From assembly GCA_013205585.1 (NCBI GenBank), contig JABMML010000051.1, forward strand, positions 1 through 8,318: 8,318 bases of DNA, read 5' to 3'. The DNA comes from Chitinophagaceae bacterium. Lineage in GTDB: Bacteria > Bacteroidota > Bacteroidia > Chitinophagales > Chitinophagaceae. The position numbers and the translations under genes were made by a program. Below are positions 1-5,859 of the stretch, piece after piece; the first letter of the stretch is position 1; every line of letters starts with the position of its first letter. The notes under the pieces are model-generated. The model was not told the origin of the DNA. It saw nothing but the letters and a program-made list of their open reading frames with translations, and searched no databases.

Positions 1-395
1 CGATCTAATAAGATAGATAGGTAAAATTCTTTAGTAGGTTGAGGGCCTTCGTAATAAACATCTTGTGCTATTAAAATTTTAGAAACTAATTTACCAGCAG
101 GGCCAGTTTGAATAGTGACTAAGGTTCCACCCAAGATATTCTTTGCAAATGTTTCAATATCCAAAGCAGATTTTCCAACGGCTACACCTCTTTGTTCACT
201 GCCTACAATTTTTCCTTTACCACGACCACCTGCATGAATTTGCGCTTTTACGACTGCAAACTTGTTATTCGTTTCTGTGGCAATTTTATTGTAAGCAGCA
301 ACTGCAGCTTCCACTGTTTCTACAGCAACCCCTTCTTGAACGGGTACATTATACTTTTTAAGTAATTCTTTAGCCTGGTATTCATGCAAATTCAT
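1..395 (-). CDS. sucC: Succinyl-CoA synthetase (ADP-forming) beta subunit, N-terminal part, cut by window edge
   Basis: SucC is the beta subunit of succinate-CoA ligase. With SucD it interconverts succinyl-CoA and succinate while making ATP or GTP in the TCA cycle, in the cytoplasm. Read on the minus strand from the ATG at 395-393, the protein begins MNLHEYQAKELLKKY, the almost invariant start of SucC. This is the N-terminal ATP-grasp fold: residues 48-61 hold VVKAQIHAGGRGKG, with the nucleotide-binding Lys near 50 and the Gly-rich GRGKG loop. LVTIQTGP (92-99) and LIAQDVYY (108-115) follow in the order usual for the family. 131 complete codons are visible of the roughly 390-410 usual, so only the first third is here; the rest lies left of the window. 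No frameshift is seen. The gene is divergent from the yceI-like gene across a 165-bp spacer, and a -7-like box sits 18 bp upstream of the ATG. Identity is very secure. Confidence 0.96.
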   Translation of the reverse strand, partial: MNLHEYQAKELLKKYNVPVQEGVAVETVEAAVAAYNKIATETNNKFAVVKAQIHAGGRGKGKIVGSEQRGVAVGKSALDIETFAKNILGGTLVTIQTGPAGKLVSKILIAQDVYYEGPQPTKEFYLSILLD

Positions 396-412
396 AATAA
401 CTAAAATTTTGG

Positions 413-420
413 CGAAGATA
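413..420 (-). promoter_or_regulatory. Candidate -7 promoter box for sucC
   Basis: On the minus strand this reads TATCTTCG, one mismatch from the Bacteroidota -7 consensus TAnnTTTG. It lies 17 bases upstream of the sucC ATG, which would leave a very short leader. I see no convincing TTG-type -33 element at the expected distance, so only the -7 half supports the call. Confidence 0.4.
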
Positions 421-456
421 ACAGATTATAGGCATTCATTCAGTCTAAAAATATAT

Positions 457-487
457 TTTGCTGTTTAAACATTGAATTATAACTTTA
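457..487 (+). promoter_or_regulatory. Candidate Bacteroidota-type promoter for the yceI-like gene
   Basis: TTTG at 457-460 is followed after 19 bases by TAACTTTA at 480-487. This matches the Bacteroidota sigma-factor consensus TTTG-N19-TAnnTTTG with one mismatch in the -7 box. Transcription would start near 493-496, giving a leader of about 65 bases ahead of the ATG at 561. The leader includes a possible 17-codon upstream reading frame beginning at 511. Motif and spacing are seen directly; activity is inferred. Confidence 0.45.
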
Positions 488-510
488 CATTTCTAAAATA
501 TTCAATAAGG

Positions 511-564
511 ATGTATTTTAGCAGAAGTAAATTCTTAATTAATCAATCAAAAATTCATATATGA
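511..564 (+). other. Possible 17-codon upstream ORF overlapping the yceI-like start (ATGA)
   Basis: An ATG at 511 opens a frame of 17 sense codons (MYFSRSKFLINQSKIHI). Its TGA at 562-564 overlaps the ATG of the yceI-like gene in an ATGA arrangement at 561-564. AAGG lies directly against the upstream ATG, too close for a normal ribosome binding site. The peptide has no recognisable family. The ATGA overlap is the classic layout for translational coupling, but in AT-rich leader DNA so short a frame can easily arise by chance. Treat it as a possible leader peptide only. Confidence 0.15.
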
Positions 565-1142
565 AAAAAATCATGTTTTTTTTAGTAGTTATTGCAGCTA
601 CAATTTCAATGGTTTCATTTGCGCCTAAGGCGAAAAATGCTGATGTAGTAAATTTTAAAGTTACTGCTCAAAAAAGTAAAGTAGACTTTACGGGTTCTAA
701 AAAAAGCGATTACCATACAGGTTATTTCCCTATCAAATCTGGCGCTGTTCAAGTGAATGACGGTAAGTTGGTAGGAGGTAGTTTTGTAATTGATATCGCT
801 GGTTTAAAAGTTACAGATGCAGGTGGTGGTGAGAAATTACAAGGTCATTTGTCTTCTGGTGATTTTTTCGACATTGCAAAATTAGGATTCAGTGAAGCTA
901 GCTTTACAATTAGTTCTGTAGAATATACAAAAGCTGACAGAGCTACTATTAAAGGAGACTTAAACTTAAAAGGAATTAAAGCGCCAGTTACTTTTTCTGC
1001 TGTAATCAGAAATGCAGATGATAAAGGTTTCTTCGCTGAAGCATTTATGCCTTTTGATAGAACTCTTTTTGGTATCAGCTATGGTATTGGATCGATAGAT
1101 TCAGAAGTACAATTAGCTATTCATATTTACGGTACTAAGTAA
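561..1142 (+). CDS. YceI-family periplasmic lipocalin-like protein
   Basis: This 193-residue secreted protein belongs to the YceI family, a lipocalin-like beta barrel whose characterised members bind polyisoprenoid lipids; the ligand here is unknown. Residues 1-21 form a signal peptide: MKK, a hydrophobic stretch (5-20), then a likely cleavage after S-F-A at 19-21 with no lipobox Cys, so the mature protein should be soluble in the periplasm. The YceI domain covers about 31-192. It has the early strand SKVDFTGSK (39-47), the HTGYF turn (52-56), the GGSFVIDIAGLKV strand (72-84), the family-typical L..HL.SGDFFD segment (93-104) and the repeated LNLKGI/APVTF strand pair (135-145). Its length is normal for the family. 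The start is chosen because it gives a complete signal peptide; no Shine-Dalgarno is present. The gene stands alone, with a promoter-like element upstream and a strong terminator 46 bp after the stop. The family is secure, the physiological role is not. Confidence 0.92.
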   Translation: MKKIMFFLVVIAATISMVSFAPKAKNADVVNFKVTAQKSKVDFTGSKKSDYHTGYFPIKSGAVQVNDGKLVGGSFVIDIAGLKVTDAGGGEKLQGHLSSGDFFDIAKLGFSEASFTISSVEYTKADRATIKGDLNLKGIKAPVTFSAVIRNADDKGFFAEAFMPFDRTLFGISYGIGSIDSEVQLAIHIYGTK

Positions 1143-1183
1143 TTCGCTTCTAAGAATTATTTGAAACTTTAATAAGATATAAA

Positions 1184-1215
1184 AAAAAGCCCCACGAGAA
1201 ATCGTGGGGCTTTTT
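1184..1215. terminator. Bidirectional rho-independent terminator (GAAA tetraloop)
   Basis: A perfect stem pairs GCCCCACGA (1189-1197) with TCGTGGGGC (1202-1210) around a GAAA tetraloop (1198-1201). A run of eight A lies to the left and five T to the right, so the stem can extend by five A-T pairs. It ends in a U tract in both directions. It sits between the converging yceI-like and DinB-like genes and should end transcripts from both strands. Confidence 0.92.
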
Positions 1216-1259
1216 GCTTAGCGTTAATTTTAAAAGAAAAATAAAATTAACGCTAAGCA
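1215..1259. repeat. 18-bp perfect inverted repeat beside the terminator
   Basis: The arm at 1215-1232 (TGCTTAGCGTTAATTTTA) is exactly complementary to 1242-1259, with a 9-base A-rich loop at 1233-1241. The left arm begins in the last T of the preceding terminator's T tract. No strong T run follows on the plus strand, so it is not a classic terminator. It may be a second mutual transcript-end hairpin, an mRNA 3'-end stabiliser or a protein-binding palindrome. Confidence 0.75.
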
Positions 1260-1263
1260 CTTT

Positions 1264-1310
1264 AAAATATTAATAATTTTTTTAAAAAAATATAAAAATT
1301 ATTATTTTAA
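1264..1310. repeat. AT-only imperfect hairpin at the 3' end of the DinB-like gene
   Basis: TAATAATTTTT at 1271-1281 pairs with AAAAATTATTA at 1294-1304. A further block, TTAAAAT at about 1263-1269, pairs with ATTTTAA at 1304-1310 if a three-base bulge is allowed. The right arm overlaps the stop codon of the minus-strand gene (1307-1309). The structure contains only A and T and would be weak, so it may simply reflect base composition. Confidence 0.35.
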
Positions 1311-1819
1311 ATACCGTATCGCTCTTTCAATACATGTAAATGATGAAGGGCATGACCAAATACAATAAAGCTTAAAGCATTTACAGACATTGTATTATTA
1401 CTAGCAATTCCTTTTTGTCTTAAGTCTTCTTCTGTAAAAGAATTAAATAAAAGATTAGTGGACTGTCTTACCATTTTCCATTCAGCTATCATATCTTTCC
1501 AATTACGATGCGCGGCAGTGGCGTTCTTGGCATATTCATTTTCATCAAAGCCAGCAATAGGATTAGGTTCTTTTCTGGCAATGGCTACTGCTCTGTAGGC
1601 AAAAATTCTTTCTGTATCAATGACATGTTGAAACATTTGCTTAATTGTCCATTTGTCTTCAGCATATGCATAATTTATTTTTTCTAAGGGAATGGCATTC
1701 CAAGATTCAATAATTCTTTCATTGTATTGTTGAACTAAAATGGAGTAGTCTTTACCACTTGTATAGTTAATATAAGTTTGATAATAAGCAGCGTATTCTG
1801 TTGCACTGGGTCTGGGCAT
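1307..1819 (-). CDS. DinB/YfiT-family (DinB_2) putative metal-dependent protein
   Basis: This 170-residue cytoplasmic protein fits the DinB_2/YfiT branch of the DinB four-helix-bundle superfamily. The superfamily includes bacillithiol S-transferases and mycothiol-dependent enzymes, but many members have no known activity. The expected metal-ligand histidine triad is visible: H65 in MFQHVIDTERIFAYR (62-76), and H156 and H160 in the C-terminal FGHALHHLHVLKERY stretch (154-168). WTIKQMFQHVIDTE (57-70) matches the family pattern of Trp followed by the helix carrying the first His. Length is normal and there is no signal peptide. It lies 31 bp downstream of the aldehyde dehydrogenase gene in the same direction and is probably the last gene of that operon, ending at the shared terminator. 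The family is secure; substrate and thiol cofactor cannot be told from sequence. It is not the DNA polymerase IV that shares the name DinB. Confidence 0.88.
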   Translation of the reverse strand: MPRPSATEYAAYYQTYINYTSGKDYSILVQQYNERIIESWNAIPLEKINYAYAEDKWTIKQMFQHVIDTERIFAYRAVAIARKEPNPIAGFDENEYAKNATAAHRNWKDMIAEWKMVRQSTNLLFNSFTEEDLRQKGIASNNTMSVNALSFIVFGHALHHLHVLKERYGI

Positions 1820-1850
1820 ATTTTGTTTTTATTAGGTATATATTATGTTT

Positions 1851-3374
1851 TTACAAATCGAATTGAATACCTTGGGCTAATGGTAAATGATTGCTCCAGT
1901 TAATGGTATTGGTTTGTCTACGCATATAGGCTTTCCAAGCATCAGATCCACTTTCTCTTCCACCACCTGTTTCTTTTTCACCACCAAAGGCGCCACCAAT
2001 TTCTGCACCACTAGTTCCAATATTTACATTGGCAATGCCGCAATCGCTTCCGCTTTGTGATAAAAATAATTCAGACTCTCTAATATTCAATGTCATAATT
2101 GCAGAAGATAATCCCTGAGGCACTCCATTTTGAATAGCAATGGCTTGCTCTAATTTGGAATATTTCATTACATATAAAATAGGCGCAAATGTTTCGTGTT
2201 GTACAATGGCATAATGGGGTAGTGCTTCAGCAATACAAGGTTTTACATAACATCCACTTTCATATCCTTTACCTTCTAATACGCCACCTTCTACTAAAAA
2301 TTTTCCACCTTCTTTTTTACAAGCTTCAATAGCACTCAAATACATTTTTACAGCTTCTTTGTCAATCAATGGGCCCATATGATTTTTTGAATCTAAAGGG
2401 TCACCAATTTTAATTTGCCCATAAGCCTTGGTTAATTTTGCCACAAAACTATCATATACTTTTTCATGTATAATTAAACGGCGCGTACTCGTACATCTTT
2501 GACCCGCAGTACCAACGGCTCCAAACACAGCCCCAATTAAAGACATATCTAAATCGGCATGTTCTGAAATAATAATAGCATTATTGCCTCCTAATTCTAA
2601 AATAGTTTTACCTAAACGAGCTGCTACTGCTGCATTTAATAATTTACCCATTTTGGTAGAACCTGTCGCAGAAACTAAAGCAATGCGGGTATCTTTTGAC
2701 ATCCATTCACCCACTTCGCGTCCTCCTTGAATTAAATTATTAACTCCTTCTGGTACATTATTTTCTTTAAATACTTTGGCAATGATATTTTGAATGGCAT
2801 TACCACATAAAGGTGTTTTTTCACTAGGCTTCCAAACAGTAACATTGCCACAAACCCAGGCAAGTGCAGCATTCCAACTCCAAACCGCTACTGGAAAATT
2901 GAAGGCTGAAATAATACCCACAATTCCTAATGGATGCCATTGTTCATACATTCTATGCGAAGGTCTTTCACTGTGCATAGTAAGTCCGTATAGTTGTCTT
3001 GATAATCCTACTGCAAAATCGCAGATATCAATCATCTCTTGTACTTCTCCTAAACCTTCTTGTAAACTTTTTCCCATTTCATAACTTACCAACTGACCTA
3101 ATGCCTGTTTTTCTTTTCTTAAGGCATCGCCCATTTGACGAACCACTTCTCCTCTTTTTGGGGCTGGCCAATTTCTCCATTCTAAAAATGCAGCCTGCGC
3201 TGTTTTAATAATTTTTTCATACGCTTCTTTATCTGTGCTTATAACAGCTCCAATTTCTTTATTATCCACTGGAGAAGAAGAAACAATTATTTCACCTTTA
3301 CTAGTTTGCCAAATAGTACCTGTTGAACTTCCTTCGTTTTTCTTTTGCAATTGCAGTTCTTGTAAAAATTCCAT
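1851..3374 (-). CDS. ALDH7-family aldehyde dehydrogenase (L-aminoadipate-semialdehyde / piperideine-6-carboxylate dehydrogenase type)
   Basis: This 507-residue NAD(P)-dependent aldehyde dehydrogenase resembles human antiquitin (ALDH7A1) along its whole length. Members oxidise alpha-aminoadipate semialdehyde, in equilibrium with piperideine-6-carboxylate, to aminoadipate in lysine breakdown. Catalytic residues are all present: oxyanion Asn159 in SAFNFP, Lys182 in WKPSEKT, the ATGST cofactor motif (236-240), general base Glu260 in LELGGNN, nucleophile Cys294 in GTAGQRCTS and Glu394 in HETFAP. Glu113 (EVQE) and Arg293 align with the human Glu121/Arg301 pair tied to aminoadipate recognition, which supports ALDH7 specificity. 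The C-terminus carries the family-typical AEIGGAFGGEKETGGGRESG segment (457-476) and ends LAQGIQFDL. Length is normal. It is 18 bp after the RfaE2-like gene, so probably co-transcribed. No other lysine-degradation gene is in the window, so the pathway role is inferred from family. A broader aldehyde-detoxifying role is possible. Confidence 0.93.
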   Translation of the reverse strand: MEFLQELQLQKKNEGSSTGTIWQTSKGEIIVSSSPVDNKEIGAVISTDKEAYEKIIKTAQAAFLEWRNWPAPKRGEVVRQMGDALRKEKQALGQLVSYEMGKSLQEGLGEVQEMIDICDFAVGLSRQLYGLTMHSERPSHRMYEQWHPLGIVGIISAFNFPVAVWSWNAALAWVCGNVTVWKPSEKTPLCGNAIQNIIAKVFKENNVPEGVNNLIQGGREVGEWMSKDTRIALVSATGSTKMGKLLNAAVAARLGKTILELGGNNAIIISEHADLDMSLIGAVFGAVGTAGQRCTSTRRLIIHEKVYDSFVAKLTKAYGQIKIGDPLDSKNHMGPLIDKEAVKMYLSAIEACKKEGGKFLVEGGVLEGKGYESGCYVKPCIAEALPHYAIVQHETFAPILYVMKYSKLEQAIAIQNGVPQGLSSAIMTLNIRESELFLSQSGSDCGIANVNIGTSGAEIGGAFGGEKETGGGRESGSDAWKAYMRRQTNTINWSNHLPLAQGIQFDL

Positions 3375-3392
3375 AGTTGTATAATTTATAAA

Positions 3393-3881
3393 TTAGCCTT
3401 TCATTTTATCAATAAGACTAGTCGTTGAAAAACCCTCTACAATGGGGTTGATAATAACTTTACCGCCATTCGCAATTACTTCTTTACCACCTACTACTTG
3501 CTCAATTGTATAGTCGCCACCTTTTACAATTACATCGGGTAGTAATGCTGTTATTAATTCAAGTGGTGTTTCTTCTTCAAAGATAACCACTGCATCAACC
3601 ACTATTAAATTGGCAAGCACAATGGCCCTGCTGGCTGTATTATTAATGGGGCGGCTAGGGCCTTTTAATTTTCGAACACTTGCATCGCTGTTTAAACCTA
3701 CTATTAAATAATCGGCTTCCCCCGCCGCCTGCGTTAACGAAAATAAATGACCCGGGTGTAAAATATCAAAACAGCCATTGGTAAAAGAAACTTTCTTACC
3801 TGTTACTTTTAAAGCAGCCATTATAGTTTTGGCAGTGGCAATAGTCATTATTTTTTTTTCAATAGCGTCTACCGTTTGCAT
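3393..3881 (-). CDS. RfaE2-type D-glycero-beta-D-manno-heptose 1-phosphate adenylyltransferase (putative)
   Basis: This is a cytidylyltransferase-superfamily protein resembling the C-terminal domain of HldE/RfaE, which joins ATP and heptose 1-phosphate to make ADP-heptose for LPS. Numbered from the chosen Met, TNGCFDILHPGH at 34-45 holds the nucleotide-binding HxGH signature (H42, H45). GLNSDASVRKLKGPSRPIN (62-80), VVIFEEETP (98-106), KGGDY (120-124) and the STTSL segment (152-156) follow in the family order. At 162 residues it is a stand-alone single domain, as is common in Bacteroidota; the kinase half (RfaE1) is not in the window. Start choice: an ATG at 3917 would add 12 residues and overlap the upstream gene by 35 bp. 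The ATG at 3881 begins MQTVDAIEKKI, matches the usual family start, and lies one base after the upstream stop, so I prefer it. A glycerol-3-phosphate cytidylyltransferase-like activity is a less likely alternative. Confidence 0.88.
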   Translation of the reverse strand: MQTVDAIEKKIMTIATAKTIMAALKVTGKKVSFTNGCFDILHPGHLFSLTQAAGEADYLIVGLNSDASVRKLKGPSRPINNTASRAIVLANLIVVDAVVIFEEETPLELITALLPDVIVKGGDYTIEQVVGGKEVIANGGKVIINPIVEGFSTTSLIDKMKG

Positions 3882-3882
3882 C

Positions 3883-4866
3883 TTAAATTTTTTGCTTGTT
3901 GAATAATGGAAGTGCAATTAAAGCAATGCCTCCTAAAACTAAAATAATTATGAATTGTGAAAACCATTGCAAAGTGCCATTGGCTAATCCTAAAGTATAA
4001 TCCACTCCGTTTAATTCTAAAACTTTTGCCATAAAATAAGCATAAGCACCAATACCTCCTGGCGTTATAATCATACCAATACTTGCAAAGGCTAAACAGC
4101 TAATGGCTGTTTGAAAAGAACTTTCTGTGCCTTCTGTTGCATACAAGCCAACATAAGTGGCTAGCAAATACAAAAACCAAATGGCGAAAGAATAGAAGAA
4201 AAATAAATTATGTTTTTTTAATTTAGTCGCACTCATCACGCCTTCCCAAACACCTGCAATTATTTTTTTAATAGTAAGTATTGCATTTTGCATTTTTGAT
4301 TTGAAAAACCAAAACGCTGCGATGGTCGCTAAAAGGATAACAGCTATAATGATATAAGTAGTTTCATTGCTTCCGCTTGCATCTCCTGCAACTTTTCCAT
4401 AAGCTTTGAATTGATTCCAGCCAGCTTCCACCACACTGAATTGAAGGGTAAGGGCTAGTAAAAAAATGAGTCCTAGGCTAATGACATCAAAGGCCCTTTC
4501 TGCCACAATGGTGCCTACAATTTTTTCAGCAGGCACTTTCTCGTATTTAGATAGTAGGGTGCACTTTAAAACCTCTCCTAATCTTGGAACGGCCAGGTTA
4601 GCCAAATAGCCAATTAAAACTGCTAAAAATGTATTGATAATGGAGGGTTTGTATCCTAGAGGTTCCATAATCAAACGCCATCTTAAAGCACGCAATAAAT
4701 GCGAGAGTGAAAGTATGAGTCCAACAGGTAAAATGAACCAGAATTTTGACTTTTGTAAGGCAATGGTAAACTTGTCCCATTCTTGTGGGGGAATCTGGTG
4801 TAAACTCCACCAAATCAATAAAATGCCTATGAAAAAGAAGAAGGCTATTTTTAAGAATTTACTCAT
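3883..4866 (-). CDS. UPF0104 / lysylphosphatidylglycerol synthase transmembrane-domain family membrane protein
   Basis: This 327-residue integral inner-membrane protein belongs to the UPF0104 family (YbhN/AglD-like, 'flippase-like domain'), related to the membrane half of MprF. About seven or eight hydrophobic segments are visible, near 5-22, 43-60, 76-93, 126-144, 170-188, 221-243, 253-275 and 297-320. Family hallmarks are RALRWRLIMEPLGYK (59-73), the conserved stretch of NLAVPRLGEVLK (90-101) and GTIVAERAFDVISL (118-131), and TPGGIGAYAYFMAKVLELNGVD (268-289). It has no soluble lysyl-transferase domain, so it is not a complete MprF. Lipid or isoprenoid-linked substrate flipping is a common guess but unproven. 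It is first in a four-gene minus-strand cluster; its stop is one base from the preferred start of the RfaE2-like gene, which suggests translational coupling. It diverges from the GT5-like gene over a 159-bp spacer. Confidence 0.87.
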   Translation of the reverse strand: MSKFLKIAFFFFIGILLIWWSLHQIPPQEWDKFTIALQKSKFWFILPVGLILSLSHLLRALRWRLIMEPLGYKPSIINTFLAVLIGYLANLAVPRLGEVLKCTLLSKYEKVPAEKIVGTIVAERAFDVISLGLIFLLALTLQFSVVEAGWNQFKAYGKVAGDASGSNETTYIIIAVILLATIAAFWFFKSKMQNAILTIKKIIAGVWEGVMSATKLKKHNLFFFYSFAIWFLYLLATYVGLYATEGTESSFQTAISCLAFASIGMIITPGGIGAYAYFMAKVLELNGVDYTLGLANGTLQWFSQFIIILVLGGIALIALPLFNKQKI

Positions 4867-4891
4867 TGGTAATGCAGTTAAACAATTCTCT

Positions 4892-4899
4892 GCAATTTA
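4892..4899 (-). promoter_or_regulatory. Weak candidate -7 box for the UPF0104 operon
   Basis: On the minus strand this reads TAAATTGC, 25 bases upstream of the ATG at 4866. It resembles TAnnTTTG with one T missing. TTTG and TTGG motifs lie upstream, but none at the ideal spacing. The call rests mostly on position. Confidence 0.22.
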
Positions 4900-4921
4900 C
4901 AACCAAATGTCTACAAATGAA

Positions 4922-4929
4922 GGGGGGGG
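4922..4929 (+). repeat. G8 homopolymer in the divergent spacer
   Basis: Eight consecutive G bases, followed by AGAGGG, lie in an otherwise AT-rich spacer. The tract is 56 bases upstream of the UPF0104 start and 96 bases upstream of the GT5-like start. It is the longest G run I see in the window. Such tracts can slip during replication and vary in length. Confidence 0.8.
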
Positions 4930-4981
4930 AGAGGGTATTTATTAGTCTTTTTTGTTGTTTCTTAAAGTGCTTACAATTACG

Positions 4982-4989
4982 TACCTTCG
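4982..4989 (+). promoter_or_regulatory. Candidate -7 promoter box for the GT5-like / DUF4270 operon
   Basis: TACCTTCG matches the Bacteroidota -7 consensus TAnnTTTG with one mismatch, 36 bases before the ATG. TTTG and TTG at 4951-4957 sit 24 or more bases upstream, farther than the usual 19-21, so the -33 half is weak. The same TTCG variant appears ahead of sucC. Confidence 0.45.
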
Positions 4990-5025
4990 CACACTCAAAC
5001 AAAGAATTGAGTTAAACCAAAAGGA

Positions 5026-5844
5026 ATGTCTGAAAAAAAACGAATCTTATATATCGCCACAGAAATGTCGCCCTATTTAGAGCTGACCGAGTTTGCTGAG
5101 GTAATTAATAAGCTCGCTATAAAAAGCAACGACAGTGGATTAGAAGTTCGTTGTATCATGCCTCGTTTTGGTGTGATTAATGAAAGAAGACACCGTTTAC
5201 ATGAAGTGGTTAGACTTTCAGGAATTAATGTTCAATTGGACGGAGACGACTATCCCTTACAAATTAAAGTGGCTTCTTTGCCGAATGCCCGTTTACAAGT
5301 ATACTTTTTAGAAAACGAAGACTTTTTCAAGCGCAAGCAAATTTTTCATGACGAAACTGAAAAATGGTTTGATGACAATGCATTGAGAACTATTTTCTTC
5401 TGTAGAGGTGCTTTGGAAACAGTGAAAAAATTTGGATGGCCTCCAGATATTATTCATTGTAGTGGTTGGATGACTGGTTTAATTCCAGCTTATATTAAAC
5501 ATGCCTACAAGAAAGAGCCTGTTTTCTCTAATGCTAAAATCGTATATACGATTGGTCAAAATACATTTGAAGAAAAGTTCAATAAAGATTTATTAACAAA
5601 GGCTATTATCAACACCAATATTAAAGACAAAGATTTAGAACCTTTCAAGGATTTAAATAATGCTGCTTTATTTAGAGGTGGTGCTACCTATGCTGATGCT
5701 ATTACTTTTGGATCAGATATTATTGATAAAAAATTAGTATCAGAATTTTCTGCTGTGAAAGGAAAAAAAGTAGTTCCTTTTAACGGATGGGACTCCGATT
5801 TAACAGAGTATTTAGATTTATACAACGAACTTGCATCTAAGTAA
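5026..5844 (+). CDS. Half-size GT5 (glycogen/starch synthase N-terminal domain)-like protein, probably not catalytic as a glycogen synthase
   Basis: This 272-residue cytoplasmic protein aligns with only the N-terminal Rossmann domain of GT5 glycogen synthases (GlgA, normally about 480-550 residues). Matching landmarks run in order: ILYIATEMSPY (7-17), EVRCIMPRFGVI (40-51), VYFLENEDFF (92-101), DNALRTIFFCRGAL (117-130), PDIIHCSGWMTGLIPAY (140-156), KIVYTIGQNTFEEKF (171-185) and the YADAITFGSD segment (222-231). Key residues are changed. The ADP-glucose-binding KTGGLADV of GlgA is LELTEFAEV-like here (18-26), the HAHDW motif is HCSGW (144-148), and the His of FTIHN is Gly (YTIGQN). The C-terminal GT-B half is absent, and the protein ends cleanly in WDSDLTEYLDLYNELASK with no remnant downstream, so it looks like a settled short form rather than a recent break. 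It is 15 bp upstream of the DUF4270 gene, probably in one operon. Databases often call such proteins 'glycogen synthase'; I would not accept that function. The real role is unknown. Confidence 0.8.
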   Translation: MSEKKRILYIATEMSPYLELTEFAEVINKLAIKSNDSGLEVRCIMPRFGVINERRHRLHEVVRLSGINVQLDGDDYPLQIKVASLPNARLQVYFLENEDFFKRKQIFHDETEKWFDDNALRTIFFCRGALETVKKFGWPPDIIHCSGWMTGLIPAYIKHAYKKEPVFSNAKIVYTIGQNTFEEKFNKDLLTKAIINTNIKDKDLEPFKDLNNAALFRGGATYADAITFGSDIIDKKLVSEFSAVKGKKVVPFNGWDSDLTEYLDLYNELASK

Positions 5845-5859
5845 AGACAAATTAAATTC

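Noticed and set aside
143..361. Plus-strand open frame inside the sucC region
   Set aside because: It lies wholly antisense to the highly conserved sucC coding sequence, and its His/Leu/Gln/Phe-rich translation resembles no protein family.
1307..1819. DNA polymerase IV (also named DinB)
   Set aside because: The protein is a 170-residue His-triad four-helix-bundle type with no Y-family polymerase motif.
2794..3208. Two plus-strand open frames antisense to the aldehyde dehydrogenase
   Set aside because: Both mirror conserved ALDH7 codons on the other strand and show no recognisable domain or start signal.
3883..4866. Complete MprF lysylphosphatidylglycerol synthase
   Set aside because: Only the membrane-domain type region is present; the soluble aminoacyl-transferase domain is missing.
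4598..4945. Open frames on both strands overlapping the 5' part of the UPF0104 gene
   Set aside because: The UPF0104 frame carries clear family motifs; the alternatives have none, and one runs through the G8 tract and spacer.
5026..5844. Calling this gene glgA (glycogen synthase)
   Set aside because: The KTGG lysine motif, HAHDW motif and C-terminal catalytic half of glycogen synthase are all absent.
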